A stretch of 64,000 bases of DNA from Datisca glomerata (GCA_003255025.1 QANY01002466.1:248001-312000); one strand, 5' to 3'; shown: positions 48,371-62,187, counted from the stretch's first letter. The notes: a model not told the origin generated them from the letters alone. Program-made: numbers and translations.

Positions 48371-48692
48371 TCTCATCGTAGTGTCTTCCTTCAGCTTAAC
48401 TTCTCTAAGAAGCATGTGATGACATATGGTTCTAGAAAATTAGATGCTCCGTATGTCCAACAAATGACTGAAACATGTTTGCCTAAAGAGAATCTTCTAA
48501 GATTCAGTGAACTTCTCATTCAGTTACTTAATAACATTTAGGTTGGATAGGCAGTTCACTCTTCGAGGGATGAATTCATCATCATTGAGGAATAAAGTCA
48601 GTTGAATCACTTGTTGTTGATGCTATCGTCACGGTTGAAGTATTGATCCCTAATCATAGGGACAGTCTTGTCATATGTCCCAAGGACAAGTA
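48203..48692. repeat. Direct duplication of an ~88-bp exon segment (48,203-48,290 and 48,606-48,692)
   Basis: Both copies begin CACTTGTTGTTGATGCTATC, contain GTCTTGTCATATGTCCCAAG and differ at scattered positions. The second copy runs straight into palindrome cluster 5. This suggests the array's expansion moved pieces of the host gene. Confidence 0.85.
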
Positions 48693-49110
48693 GTTAAATG
48701 TCAAATACACCTACTTGAACCCTTCAACTAGTGACTTATTCTGATTTTCAGAAACAACTCATTACTTGAATGGTTCAAGTAGTCAGATACAACTACTTGA
48801 ACCCTTCAAATAGTGACTTATTTTGAACTTTAGAGTCAAAATCACTACTTGAAGGGTTCAAGTAGTCGGATACATTGCTTGAACCCTTCAAGGAGTGATT
48901 TGTTTTGACTTTTAGAGTCAAAATCAAAATCACTACAGGAAGGGTTCAAGTAGTCATATACACTACTTGAACCCTTCAAGTAGTTATTTATTTTGACTCC
49001 TAAAATCAAAATCACTACTTGAAGGGTCCAAGTAGTCAAATATTGTAGTCAATATAACTACTTGAAGGGTTTAAGTAGTACTACTTGAACCCTTCAAGTA
49101 GCCAATATAT
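48692..49110. repeat. Palindrome cluster 5
   Basis: About ten palindromes, G/C alternating, with an ~82-83-bp period recognisable between GAGTCAAAAT boxes (48,833 and 48,915). It ends about 60 bp before the Copia insertion. Confidence 0.9.
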
Positions 49111-49171
49111 TCAAATGGTTATCGCAAACATTAAGCAATCCAGACATACAAAATGTTATAAGGGACAATCT

Positions 49172-51054
49172 TGTTGGAATTATGTCCATAAAGTAGGGTG
49201 TAATAACTATTTATGAGTATTTATTTATTTCTCAAACATTTTGTATTATTGAATTTAATGAATGAATGAAAGTTTTTCTATTCATTAAAGTGTGCTTATA
49301 ATTTACTTAAGTCGTGAAACTATTGTCAATGTAAGAAGAGTAAAGACTAAGGCGTCTTCTAGACAAACTCTTCTAAAACAATTCATAATGCTATTCGTAG
49401 TCTTAGGATCGATTGGGCAGTCGAGTCCGATTATGATTTTTAGGTTGAACCAAATGATGCCGGTCTTGGGGCATGAGAGTGGAGACTTTAACGGTTGACT
49501 TAGACATATTGTGGAACATGTTGAATAGATTAGTAACCAATTAGTTTAGGGGAAAACTATTTATCTAACTCTAAATCTAATTGTTACACATATAAGAGTA
49601 TTTTCATAATTACTTTAATCCTGAGATGAATACGAAACTTCACATAGCTACTTACAACCTTTGATATGCTAAAGGAGTGAGTTCAAATTGTCAAACAATG
49701 CCTCGACTGTTGGGATTGTGATTCAACTATGTTGGAGTTGCACGATTCACATATATAAAAATTCGTGATGAGATTGCAAATGCAACGATATCACCTTATG
49801 CTTTTATTGATGGGTGTGTGAATAAATTAACTTGGCCAAATATTCGATAAAATGAATCATTGAATAAGGCGTGGTGAACTGTACAACACAATTAACTGTA
49901 TATCTTTTTTATTCACAGTCAATAAATGAGTTAAGAAAATAATAATTAGAGGGGTAAAATGATAATTTTACATCCTTATCTTGTTACTGATATTCACAGA
50001 GGGTAATATGTTAAAATATTCTCTGGAGTGTGAAATAAAAGTGTTTATTTGCACCGAAAAAAATGTAGCATGCATAAATTAAGAGTTGATTCGGCAACAG
50101 ACCTATAAAGGAATCGTACGATGTCATGATTAAATAGGTCGAGAATTTTTGAAGATAAATTTACAGAGTATTTGAATCCTATAGCTTTATTAATGTGGGT
50201 CCATTCGGTCTTAGGACTATCTCATAAGGACATAAATGAAAAATAACATCAGTTGGAACAAAAACGTGTTTTGGACTAAGGTATATTTTCTGAACCCATA
50301 CGTGATGGGTGTTGTTACTTAATTAGTGACAAGTAAGTAATTAATGTTCAAATTAATTAATTGGTTATTTTCTAATTATTGGATAATTAATAAATAAAAA
50401 AATTAATTAAATAATTGATGGAGATCAATTTATTTTATCAAATTAGATTGATGAATTTGGACACAACATTAACTTTAGGGAGATATGCAATTTTCGGCAA
50501 TAACAAATATTATGGGGTGAATTTTCAGTAATTTGACATATGGGGGTATATGTAGAGATTCCGTAATTATTATATATGGGATGACAATATAGTTGCATCC
50601 CTAACCTTGATCACAAATGTGATTACGTAGAGCAAAGAAAGCAGTTTCTCTCTCCTCTCCCTGTTGCCGCTGAAATCTAGAGAAAGAATAGAAACATTTG
50701 TTTTTTCTTTTGTTGTTTTGAAAGTCCACATTCAATTCCTGATGATATTCAATTGAGATATACTTCTGAATTCTACCAGTGGTTGTTGGTGTGAAGATTA
50801 TTTGAAGTCTTACGAAGAACAAAGAACGCGAGACGACTAATAGGATTCCACCAAATTAGAATTTCTCAGATACAAAAAATGTATATAATCGTTTCTACAT
50901 CAATTGAATATGTTTAACTAAGTATGCATAATCATAAGTATGCTTTTAATATTTAATATGATTAAATTGGTTTTAGAATTTTTTTTGATATTCCGCCCAC
51001 GAATCGTTTCGTGGTTCAATGATTTTTCTTTAAATTTTAAAACCTGATCCAACA
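49172..51054 (+). repeat. 5' LTR of the Copia element (1,883 bp)
   Basis: TGTTGGAATTATGTCCATAA start, GATCCAACA end. The same order of blocks occurs in the 3' LTR. Confidence 0.96.
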
Positions 51055-51055
51055 A

Positions 51056-51075
51056 CTTATATTAGAGCCTTGGGT
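51056..51075 (+). promoter_or_regulatory. Degenerate primer-binding site (initiator Met-tRNA type)
   Basis: TATTAGAGCCTTGGGTTC directly after the LTR resembles the usual TATCAGAGCCATGGTTC of plant Copia elements, with C-to-T type changes. Confidence 0.6.
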
Positions 51076-51359
51076 TCTTGATTGTGAATATTTAGTAATT
51101 AGACGTATGTATCAATGAATGTTTTGATATTGTCATATATTTTTGTATGGTAGATTCAAAGTATGTTTGAATGTGTTTTATGATTGGATCCTGATCGATT
51201 GACTCTAGGTATTTATTTTTAATTTTATAATTGTTGTATGCTGAAATTAAGGTATAAGATTTGATATAATTTAATTTTTGCAAAAGTTGCATCTTTAAAT
51301 TCCATGTAAATCTGTCGTCACGAGGAAAGTTGTCGTTCATCGCCGTGACATCGTCGTTC

Positions 51360-51645
51360 GTTGCTGCCACAGTCGCTTGCCGCAGCGCCGTGCTGTCACC
51401 TGCTGCCCCACGCCACTGCTTGCCATTGCCGCTCGCTGTTGTAGGTTTCTTAATTATGGTTTAGGAAACCATAGGGTTAGGAAACCTTGAGTTTTTTGAA
51501 ACTTTAGGGTTTAGGAAACCCTGATTTATTTTTGAAACTTTAGAGTTTAGGAAATTTTGAGATTTTGGAAACTTTAATGTTTAGGAAACCTTGAGGTTTT
51601 TTTGAAAATTTTTGGGTTTAGGAAACCTTAGAGTTTTTCCCAATC
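51360..51645 (+). repeat. Leader repeats in the Copia element (TTTAGGAAACCTT)
   Basis: Six to seven units of about 30-38 bp containing GTTTAGGAAACC, each followed by a GAGTTTTTTGAAACTTT-like stretch, in the untranslated leader. A short CGC/TGCC-rich stretch precedes them. The remaining leader to 52,800 holds nothing recognised. Confidence 0.7.
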
Positions 51646-52802
51646 CAGTCCCTAAAAATTATTTGTATTTAATTCGGTAATTTTTTAACACTAACTAATT
51701 TGATTTTAGTTTATAAATTGGTTTTAAAATAAATCAATTGATTAATTTATATGATAATTTATTTATCAAAGTAAAAACTGTTGAAAAATTGAATTTTAAA
51801 TTGAAATTTGAATTTTGAAAATGAGACTGAATTTTTGTAAAGAGTTACAAATTGGTAAAATTTTTAAAGGAGAAGGAGAAGACTACAGACACCATGAAGA
51901 TTAGTATTTAAATTATTATAATTTATTTATATTCTTTTTATGTGATTAAAAATGATTCATAGAGAGGTTAATTTTGAATGGATGATTCATTATTAATTTC
52001 TTATGATCATATAACATGCTATATAGAAATAGGGATATGTCAATATCAAAATGTCATGTAACATGTACTTGTATCATTGTAGTTTAAATTTATAATGAGT
52101 TATAATTTAAATACAATGCGAATTTTATAAAAGTTGTAAATTTTGAATTGGGATTTAAGTTTTATAGAAGTTTATAATTTTTGAAACTTATTTTTTTTCA
52201 AATTAATAAAGAGTTATAATTTTAAAAAAACACCAAAAAATCCATTTTTCCAAAAACTAAGTGGGAGGGTCGTTTACGTTGAAACGCTCCCAAGGTCCCC
52301 AACGCAAACTTGATCGTGGCACGATGAATGGTTTAGAGCCACCCTTGCGGTCCTCTCTTCAGTGGGAGAAACTTGACTCACCGAGTTGTTTAATAAGCTA
52401 AAGCTTGTAAAGGAAGTGGTGAGGCAAGACCATTCCTAGACAGACTATTAGTTCATGTCAACCTTTAAAGCCAATGCGTTGATTAAACACTTAGATCGAA
52501 GTACATTGAAATCCCCATAGGGGCTAGTCAATGAGGCTAAGCTGACCAAAACCATTGATGATTAGTTAAGTTAGATGTAGTAACATCTTGAAAAGCGTTA
52601 ACCAAACGAGAGGAGTCATGATGCGATAAGAGACAGCTTGGACGTTGTCATTAGATGAGACAAGCTATCGTTGTTGATCGTAACATTATGGAAGAAATAT
52701 TTTTATTGGATTTTTAAATATCCAAGTATTTGCATCATGCATCATACTTTCCTGAATGATTGAGTATTTATTTACACCGTTTTATTTATTATTTCCAGTA
52801 AT

Positions 52803-55800
52803 CATGTCGGTATCCCCACTCTCAACTATCTTAAAAGCAAACAAACGTACTGGTGAAAATTACGTGGATTGGAAACGTAATCTTGATATCGTGCTGACGA
52901 TAGAAAAACACAAGGTCATGCTCACCACCTCTTGTCCCCTTGAGTCTATTGCTGAATTGACTCAAGAGGAAAATGATTCTTATGCTTCTTGGTTGCGTTC
53001 TGATAAGATCGCTAGGTGTTACATATTGGCTTCTATTAACAATGTGTTACAATAGCAACATCAGAACATTGAAACTGCCGCTGATATGATGTTGAACATC
53101 ACCAAAATGTGGAACTCCTGTCAGAGAACATATGATGTTGATTATTAGTTATCTGAATGAGATGGGGATCGTGGGTGCTGAGGTAGATGACGAGACACAA
53201 GTTGATATGATCCTTGAGACTCTGGCTGACACTTTTGAGAACTTCAAACTTAATCACTTCCTAAGCTGATGAAGGAACTACAAGCTACTGAGATCCTATA
53301 TCTAAAGGGCAAGCAGAAGACTGGAGAGGCAAACTTTACTGAAAGATAGCCTTCCACCTATGCGCCAAAAAGAAACACAAGACAGGTCCGGAAAGGGCTA
53401 AGAAGCAGAACTCGAAAGCTACGAAATGTAAGGGCACTACAAAAGTGGTCAAGTCGAAAGATAAGTGTCATCATTGTGGAGCTGCTGGCCATTGGAAATG
53501 TGACTGCCCAGACTATCTCAAGGAGTTGAAATCTAAAGGTATAATACTTATTATTGAGGCATGTTATGTGGCTGACTCTATTTTTTCGTGGATTGTAGAC
53601 TCTGCAGCCACCTACCATATCTATTGTTCCCTACAGGGGTTCAGGGAAATTAGAAGGCTTGACGAGGGCGAGTTCAACTTCTATTAGAGGAATGAAGCAC
53701 TAATATCAGCCGTATCTGTTGGAACTATTAAATTGTCATTCAATGACAGTTTTATAGTTTTACGTTATGTTTATTATATCCAGGTTTTTGGGAAGAACGT
53801 TATTTCATTAGCTAGTTTAATTGAGCAATGATTTAGTTTGAATTTCATTGATAAAAATATTGGTATTTTTAAAAATGTATGCTTAATTACTACTGCACAT
53901 TTGATAAATAAACTGTTTTACATAAAACCAATAGTTCAAATGATATATGACACTGAAGTAAATATTGATTTACAAAGGGATAGTAAAAGGTTGAAGGATG
54001 ACTCAATCGATCTAACCTATTTGTAACACTTATGTCTTGGCCACATTAGCCTAGACAAGATAAAAAAACTTGCAAATGATGATTCATTGCAAACTTTAAT
54101 TATGGGATCACTACCCACATGTGAATAATGTATAGAAGGTAAAATGACCAAGGGACCCTTTTCAGTGAAGGGTGAAAGAGCCACTCAATGCCTCGAACTC
54201 GTACATAGTGATGTATGTGGGCCATTAAATATCCAAGCAAGATGAGGTTATGAATACTTTGTAACCTTCACTGATGACTACTCATGTTTTGGACATGTTT
54301 ATCTAATGCACCGAAAGTCTGAAACCTTTTAAAAGTTCAACGAGTATAAGGATATAGTCGAAAAACAATTAGAGAAACAAATCAAAATGCTACAATATGA
54401 TCATGGTGAAGAGTATTTAATAGGAGAGTTTGAAGACTTTCTTAAGGAAGAAGGTATTCTTTCTCAACTTACAACACCTGACACTTCAGAACAAAATAGT
54501 GTGTCAGAGAGAGGGAATAGAGCTCTGTTGGATATAGTTAGATTCATGATGAATTACTCATCCCTCCCAGATTCTTTCTGAGGATATGCTTTGGAAACAA
54601 TAACATACATTCTGAATCAAGTTCCATAAAAATGGTGCCTTGTATGCCATATTAAAGATGGAATGAACGAAAGTCATTCGTAAACCACCTTAGAACATGG
54701 GGATGCCCAGCACATGTTCTGAAAGTGAAGATAGGCAAGTTGGCCAGTCATTCAAAATTATAACCGTTTGTAGGATATCCCAAAGGAACAAACAAATACA
54801 CCTTTTATAGTTCAATTGACAAGAAAATATCCGTGAGCACGAATGCGCATTTCTTGAAGAGGACTACATAAGAAGTGTGAAGCCGAGAAACACTCTTGTG
54901 CTAGAGGAATTATTGAGTAGGAGGACACCAACTCCCCAATTAGGAACTGTTTCAGATTCAATAATGGAAGAACCATAGCAGGAGCAAGATCCTATGGAGT
55001 CTCGACGTAGTGGGAGGGTTGTGAGACAGCCTGACATGTACATGTCTTATAGAAATGCCTTAACAACAGTCTCAGATAATGATTATGTTGAACATGTCTC
55101 CTTTTCACAGGCCATGTCTGGTCCTAAAATGAATCTATGGCAAGAAGCCATGAACGTTGAGATACAATCGATGTCCTCGAACGGAGTCTGAAAACTTGTA
55201 GATCCTCTTGAAGGGGTAAAACTCGTAGTGTATAAATGGATTTATAAGAAAAAGAGAGGTCCATATGGGAATGTGGAGACGTTCAAAGCTAGGCTAGTAG
55301 CTAAGGGCTATACCCAAAAGGAAGGTATTGACTATATGGATACCTTCTCGCCAGTGGCCATGTTTAAATCCATCTGAATCCTCTTGTCCATTCCTGCTGC
55401 CCTCGATTATGAAATTTTGCAGATGAAAGTCAAGACTGCTTTTCTGAATGGAAATATTGAAGAGCGCATTTATATGGCTCAACCAGACGGGTTCATGGAG
55501 AAAGGCCAAGAGGGCAATGTTTGTGAACTGCTGAAGTCCATTTATGGACTTAAGCAAGCATCCCGATCGTGGAATATCATATTCGACGAAATTATCAAGA
55601 ACAACAGTTTTGAGCTGTTAGTGGGCGAACCCTGTGTGTATAAGATGATACACGAAGGGAATGTGATTTTTTAGGTTTTGTACGTGGATGATATTCTGCT
55701 CATTATGAATAATGTAGGAAAATTATCTGATATCAAGATTTGGCTTGCAAAGTAATTTGATATGAAGAATTTTGAAAAAATTGCATTTGTCCTAGGTATT

Positions 55801-56665
55801 CAGATTTTTCGGGATCGGAAGAACATACAATTGGCACTCTTTCAAACATCTTATATTGATAAGGTGATGGATCGCTTTAGTATGCCAAACTTCAAGAAGG
55901 GATATCTTCCTTTCAGGCATAGAGTTAGCCTCTCTAAGGAGCAGTCTCCCAAGACTCCTCAAGAAGAGGAAGTCATTAGAAAAATTTCCTATGAATCAGC
56001 TGTAAAAAGTCTCATGTATGCGATGCTTTACACTAGGCCAGACATTTGTTACGCAGTGGGCATTGTGAGTCATTTTTAATCTAATCCTAAACTCGAGCAT
56101 TGGAATACCTCAAGCATATCCTTCAGTATCTTAGGAGAATAAGGGACTACATGCTTGTGTATTCAAGTACTGACCTAAATATGATGGGGCATACTGATTC
56201 AGATTTCTAAGCAGACAAAGATTCGACGAGGTCCACTTCAGGATCGGTGTTCATCCTGAACGATGGAGCAGTTGTATGGAGAAGTATCAAGTAATCTTGC
56301 ATTGTTGATTTTACTATGGAAGCTCAGTATGTGGCAGCTTGTGAAGCTGCAAAGGAGGCTGTATGGCTTAGAAAGTTCTTAAAGATTCTGGAACTTATTC
56401 CAAAAGATGACAACCCCATGACACTTTATTGCATAACAGTGGGGCTGTAGTGAATTTGAAGGAACTAAGGAGACACAAAAGATCCAAACATATAGAGCGT
56501 AAGTATCACCTGATTAGAGAGATTGATCAGCGTAGAGATGTTGCAGTAACACACATATCAACGGCCAATAACCTGACAGATCCATTCACGAAGACTTTAA
56601 GCAGTAAAGTTTTTTATGGTCATCTGGAGGGCATGTGGATACGAGATTGTATACGTCTACTATAG
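52803..56665 (+). pseudogene. Copia gag-pol polyprotein remnant
   Basis: Gag: 'ILKANKRTGENYVDWKRNL' (52,830-52,885) to 'LASINNVLQ', then stops. Zinc knuckle CHHCGAAGHWKCDCP (53,465-53,510). Protease active site reads DSAATYH (about 53,600) instead of DSGATxH. Integrase: 'HLCLGHISLDKIKKLA' (about 54,030) and a DDE core with 'DVCGPL', 'FTDDYSCFGHVY' and 'QNSVSERGNR'. RT: '[17 protein letters not shown]', 'KTAFLNGNIEERIYM' and YVDDILLI (55,680-55,705). RNase H: 'EAQYVAACEAAKEAVWLRK' and 'HRIERKYH'-like ends, to 'DPFTKTL' near 56,600. Stops and indels separate almost every block. I do not assign a lineage. Confidence 0.95.
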
Positions 56666-56668
56666 TCT

Positions 56669-56679
56669 AAGTGGAAGAT
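56669..56679 (+). promoter_or_regulatory. Polypurine tract before the 3' LTR
   Basis: AAGTGGAAGAT immediately before TGTTGG. It fits the Copia plus-strand priming site, though it carries two pyrimidines (T). Confidence 0.75.
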
Positions 56680-58537
56680 TGTTGGAATAATGTCCATAAA
56701 GTAGGGTGTAATAACTATTTATGAGTATTTAGTTATTTCTCATACATTTGTATCATTAAATTTAATGAATGAATGAAAGTTTTCTATTAATTTAAGTGTG
56801 GTTATAATTTACTTAAGTCATGAAACTATTGTCAACATAAGAAGAGTAAAGGCTGAGGGGACTTCTAGATAAACTCTTCTAAAATAGTTCAGAATGCTAT
56901 TCGTAGTCTTAGGATTAATTGGGCAATCGAGTCCGATTATGACTTTTAGGTTGAACCAAATGATACCAGTCTTGGGGCATGAGATTGGAGACTCTAACAA
57001 GTTGACCCAGACATGTTGTGGAACATGTTGAATAGATCAGTAACCAATTAGTTTAGAGCAAAGCTGTTTATCTAGCTCTAAATCTAATTGTTGCACATAT
57101 AATGATATTTTTGTAATTACCTTAATCCTAAGGTGAATACGAAACTTGATTTAGTTAGTTACAATATTTGATATGCTAAAAGAGTGAGTTCGAATTATCG
57201 GACAATGCCTCGGCTGTTAGGATCGTGATTCAACTACGTTGGAGTTGCGTGATTCATAAATATAAAAATTCGTGATGAGATTGCAAATGCAACGATATTA
57301 CCTTATGCTTTTGTTGATGGGTGTGTGAATACACTAACTTGACCAAGTATTCGATGAAATGAATCATTGAATAAGGCATGGTGAACTGTATGATACAATT
57401 CACTGTTATATCTTTCTTATTCACAGTCAATAAATGAGTTAAAAAAATAATAATTTGAGGGGTAAAACGGTAATTTTATATCTTTATCTTGTTCTGATAT
57501 TCACAAAGGGTAATATGTTAAAATATTCTCAGGACCGTAAAATAAAAGTGTTTATTTGCACCGGCAGAAAATGTAGCACTCATGAATCAAGAGTTGATTC
57601 GACATTGGACCTATAGTGTAGTCGTACGATGTCTTGAGAATTTATGGAGATAAATTTACTGAGTATTTGAATCCTACAGCTTTATTCATGTGGGTCTATT
57701 CGGTCTCAAGAGTAGCTCATAAGGACATGAGTAGAAAATAATATCAGTTGGAACAAAAATGTGTTTTGGACCAAGGTATATTTCCCGAACCCATACATGA
57801 TGGGCATTGTCACTTAATTAGTGAAGAACAAGTAATTAATGTTCAAATTAATTAATTGGTTATTTAATTATTGGATAATTAGTAAATAAAAGAAATTAAT
57901 TAATTGATGGATATCAATTTAATTTATTAATTTGGATTGATGAATTTGGACACAACATTGATTCTAAGGAGATATGTAATTTTAGGCAATAGAAAATATT
58001 ATGTGGTGAATTTTCAGTAATTTGACATATAGGGGTATATGTGTAAATTTTATAATTATCATATAAAGGATGATAATAGGGTTGCATGCCTAACCTTGAT
58101 CACAGTGTGCGATTATAGAGCAAAGAAAGCAGTTTCTTTCTCCCCTTCTTGTTGCCGCCGAAATCTAGAGGAAGAAGAGAATTTTTTCTTCTTCTGTTGT
58201 TTTGAGAACACACAATCAATTCCTGACGACATTTCAATTGAGATATAATTCTGAATCTTAAGAGTGGTTGTTGGTGTAAAGATTATTTGAAGTCCTACGA
58301 AGAACGAAGAACGCGAGGCGACTAATAGGATTTCACCAAATCAGAATTTCTTCGATACAAGAAAGGTATAAAATTGTTTCTACCTCTATATAATACGTTT
58401 AACTTAATATGCATAATCGTAAGTATAGTTTTAATATTTAATATAATTAAATTGGTTTTAGAATTTTTTTGATATTCTGCTCACGAACCGTTCATGGTTC
58501 AATGATTTTTCTTTAAATTTTAAAACCCGATCCAACA
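56680..58537 (+). repeat. 3' LTR of the Copia element (1,858 bp)
   Basis: Starts TGTTGGAATAATGTCCATAA and ends CCCGATCCAACA. It is followed by the second AATCT target copy. Confidence 0.96.
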
Positions 58538-58990
58538 AATCTAACCTTAGAAGATTTTCTCCTAGCCCTAAAACAGAAAAAGTCCCGATTTTTAAAACCC
58601 TAGATAGTTTTCCCCAAACTTCCAGTAAGAAGAACAAAAGAAAGAGTAACAAACTCGAATTCCTATTCTGCGTAAAAAAAAACAGAGAGAAGAATGAGTA
58701 CCTGAGTTTGTTGGTCGGTGGGTATCGTGCCGAAGTGCTCTGGAAATAGAAGAAGAATAAGAAAATGACTTTCAGGGATGGTCTCGCTGAAGAAAAAGCC
58801 TCAAGTTTTCAACGAGAAGAGAGAGCACAGATGAGAATGGAGACGAAGAGGAAGAAAGCAAATGAGTGCAAAACTAAGGAAGATAAACAAGGAAGAGACG
58901 CGAAGAATGAAGGTGAAAGAGAAAGTAACCGTCTAATCATACTTGATGTATAAACTGCCTTGAGCAGTGTGTGAACAGTGAGTTTTGTTT
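58538..58990 (-). other. Continuation of the interrupted MULE/ULP flank (inferred)
   Basis: Once the Copia element is removed, this joins 49,171. On the minus strand it has a purine/pyrimidine-rich leader-like composition and a possible exon ending in a donor (AACTCAG|GTACTC, about 58,710-58,700). It may be the 5' part of the ULP-like gene or the MULE end. No TIR was identified. Confidence 0.35.
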
Positions 58991-61900
58991 GATTTAGTGA
59001 GCCATAGTATAAAATTCTAAGTTTTGTCGAGAGAATTGAGGTTCGATTCTTGGGTTTTTAGCAAAGATGAAACAGAATCCCATGCATCTTTCTTTTAGTT
59101 TTCCCCATTTTTCTTGTATATTTGATGTAGCTAACGTTGCAAACATTACGTATTTTATAAAAGTATTTTTAAAAGAGATGAATAAAATGTAAATTAATAA
59201 TTTACCTAATATAATCTTATAAACTATTTGAGTCGATTTTAAATAGTAAATTTTAATAAAACAAATACATGATGTGTATTCTTGGTATAACAATTCACAT
59301 AGGAGGATAGATGTGTCTAAGCTGAAAGTTTTTTTTTTGTATATTGAAAATTTTCTTTAAAATAAATATAATTGTAAAAATCATTACTATCATATATGAA
59401 TAAAATTCAATGTCTTGAAATTATTTGATAAAGTAAACTTTTGGTCCTTTAACCTTTACTAATATTTCTATGTTGTTTTAACTTTCGAACTAAATATTTT
59501 TAATCCTCTAAGTTTCAAAAAAAAAAATTCTGTGATCTTCTCATCTTACACCGATCAATAATCCGTTAAATTTATTGACGAATGTTGTATGGAAGATGAT
59601 AATATATGCTAACTCATGGACGACTAGCACTAGCAAGCCTTGAGTCTATCGTTTAGACATTTCAAAACAAGTAATTGAGTTTGTCCATATATAGCAAAAA
59701 TAGTCTATTCTACCTAGCTCTGGGTGTCTTTCCTTCCTTTTCCTATCAAAATTCTCTCTCTTTCTCGCAATTAATCTTATAGGTTCTATAAATTACAAAA
59801 AACCCATTTTTATCTTTAAAATTATGTTCATTAGTCATCATGATCAGCAACCACTGTATTGTTTCTTCCGTTTTAAGATTTCGTCAACTAGTTAATAATA
59901 GACTAAATATGAATGGAATATGACATCTACGAAAGTTGAACAGACAAGAAGAATATATTTTTAACACCAACACGATAGAAAACCGCTCAAGATGATAGAT
60001 CTTTGATTGACAACTGAAAATAGATTACTCCATACTTCAAATGAGCTATTAAAATCGTATGCCAATCATGTAAGCGTAGGTGCTTCTTTTATCATCTGTG
60101 ACTTTGACCTGATATTTCAATATCCCAAACCGGTTGTTAACAATACAACAAAACATAAAAAACAAACGATCTTAGTCTCCTCGACTTGTTTTCTTTTCTT
60201 ACTTTATGTAGTTTAACTGAAACATTTAGATCTTAACCTAACCAAAGGCCCGATCACTTCAACAAAACCTCTCTTGAGAGGCACACGATTGAAGGGGTAC
60301 AAATTGAAGGAATGGAGGGTAACCTTTACGAATCCAGTTATATATTTAATTAATGATGACATTTATTTGACCGATGACTTTAATTGATTTGACTTACGAT
60401 AAACATTACACATATTACCATCATATTTTTTATTAACAAGAAAAATTGTGCTTAATCGGTTGCTGAGAGTTGTTTATACGTTTATATTGGAGGATAACAC
60501 AATTATACCTATTGCAGACCTCATACTAATTAACCCCTAACAGAATAATTTAGTCACACGCCTTGGATCATTCGACCACGCAAGTCACATTCGTGCGTAG
60601 AGAATTTTTTTATGGTACATATAACCAAAAAATCCTATGCCCTTATTACAAAAAGTTGCTGACTTAAGTGACACTTTCGACCCTTCCCTCTCTCCCTCGT
60701 TCCCCTTTTAATTAGGTTGTATTTGGCCTCTTCTTTCAACAAAGTTGTAAGTGCCGTAAAAATGCTGATGGAATGAGGTGTTTATGTTTGCATGTTTGGC
60801 GGCTAGGTTTATGATTCGCCCTTTCATTTCGTTCATGCAGGTATTGAACATCTTAAGGAAAATATTAACTCTTTCAAAGTCTGAACTTTATTTCTGCATA
60901 ATATTACAAGTTAAACCCCATCAAAGCCGCAATGAAGTTACTCACCAAACTTACACTGAATGTAGTATTCAGGTCATTTGCAAATGCCATGAATTTCATT
61001 ACATAGACATTGCAATCATTCATGTAATATAAAAGTAACGACATTCAAGCATCGTGCACCCGCAAAATGATGATTGATTGTGTACGTGTCAACTTACCCA
61101 TTGTCTTGCGTGAGGACACCTTTACCATATGAGACTTCATAGCTGTTGAAACAATCATTATCGCCTTTCAAAGACCGGAGTTCATCAACATACAATTCAT
61201 CTAAATTTGACAATTGTGCCCTTGTAATGTGTCATTGCATCAAAAATCTAACTCGCAACAAAATTAGAAGACTTATACATGTCTCGTACTTTGTAGATGC
61301 ACCATTTTTCTCCGTTTAATGGGTAAAATGTCCCACAACTCCGTAACTTGATCAACAAAGCAGATGATGACCAAGAACTATTAGTCACCACTGTCATTCA
61401 TGAGAATGTGAATCTGCATCAATTAGGACAATCATATTATCGTAGTGCATAAATTACCACTACTAGCACATGCATATGCTTTAACATCGTTACCTCGCAG
61501 AGTATCGACGTTGATCACAATACATATTTACAGTAATTCTTAGAGCCTTTTACGATTTCAAGCGAGTGCAATGACTCAATAAATGAATGACAAACAACAG
61601 ACAGTATCATAGATGCAAAAAGTATACAGGACATTTCTATAATGGAAAGTCGGTGGCCACTTACAATTAGATGGGTCGTGCAAAATTAGTGTCACCCTAC
61701 TTCCCCATTATTTTTCGCTTCGTGAGTGAGCACCATTGCAAGCATATAGATGGTCTATAAGATGTAGACTTAGTGTTATAATAACAAAGGTGAATATGAA
61801 GTTTACATATAATGATACACCATTGATGCTAGCTTTTACATCAACTCAGGCCCAGCAATGTACACACAACAATGTGGACCAAGGGTGTAGATGGCCGCTG

Positions 61901-62185
61901 GTTCGAGCCAACTATCATCTATCTGAACAATACACTCACTACATGAAAAAAAAGCATCAACATATGAGCAATTACTCACATTCGATATGTATATATGAAT
62001 CGAGTGACATAAGATGTTCAAAAATCCTTTCATAGACATACTAACTTATCTTTCAAAGATGTGTCAAATATGTAATCCAACATTGCCCTGTCAACATTAG
62101 AGAGTGGTGTCGTAAGACTAAATGGTCTGGCTTTAGTTTTACTAGGTCACCCTCTTTTCACTCTCGGTCTTCCCACCAAACCACC
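58991..62185. other. Intergenic, no gene seen
   Basis: AT-rich. The ORFs are short and unrelated to anything I recognise. Minus-strand frames at 61.1-62.1 kb have a mildly protein-like composition but no domain I can name. Confidence 0.5.
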
Positions 62186-62187
62186 TG

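Larger units (their letters stand above)
49172..58537 (+). mobile_element. Ty1/Copia LTR retrotransposon, full structure, coding region dead
   Basis: Two long terminal repeats (49,172-51,054 and 56,680-58,537) flank decayed gag-pol in Copia order: gag, protease, integrase, RT, RNase H. Both LTRs begin TGTTGG and end CCAACA. The element is bounded by a perfect 5-bp target duplication, AATCT (49,167-49,171 and 58,538-58,542). A purine-rich tract (GTGGAAGAT) precedes the 3' LTR. The LTRs differ at several per cent of positions where I compared them, so this is not a recent insertion. Deletions and stops throughout gag-pol make it non-autonomous. Confidence 0.97.

Noticed and set aside
43450..49110. 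CRISPR-like array (repeats with short spacers)
   Set aside because: The context is a plant nuclear genome with introns. The spacers are nearly identical rather than unique and no cas genes exist. The array is a palindromic tandem repeat.
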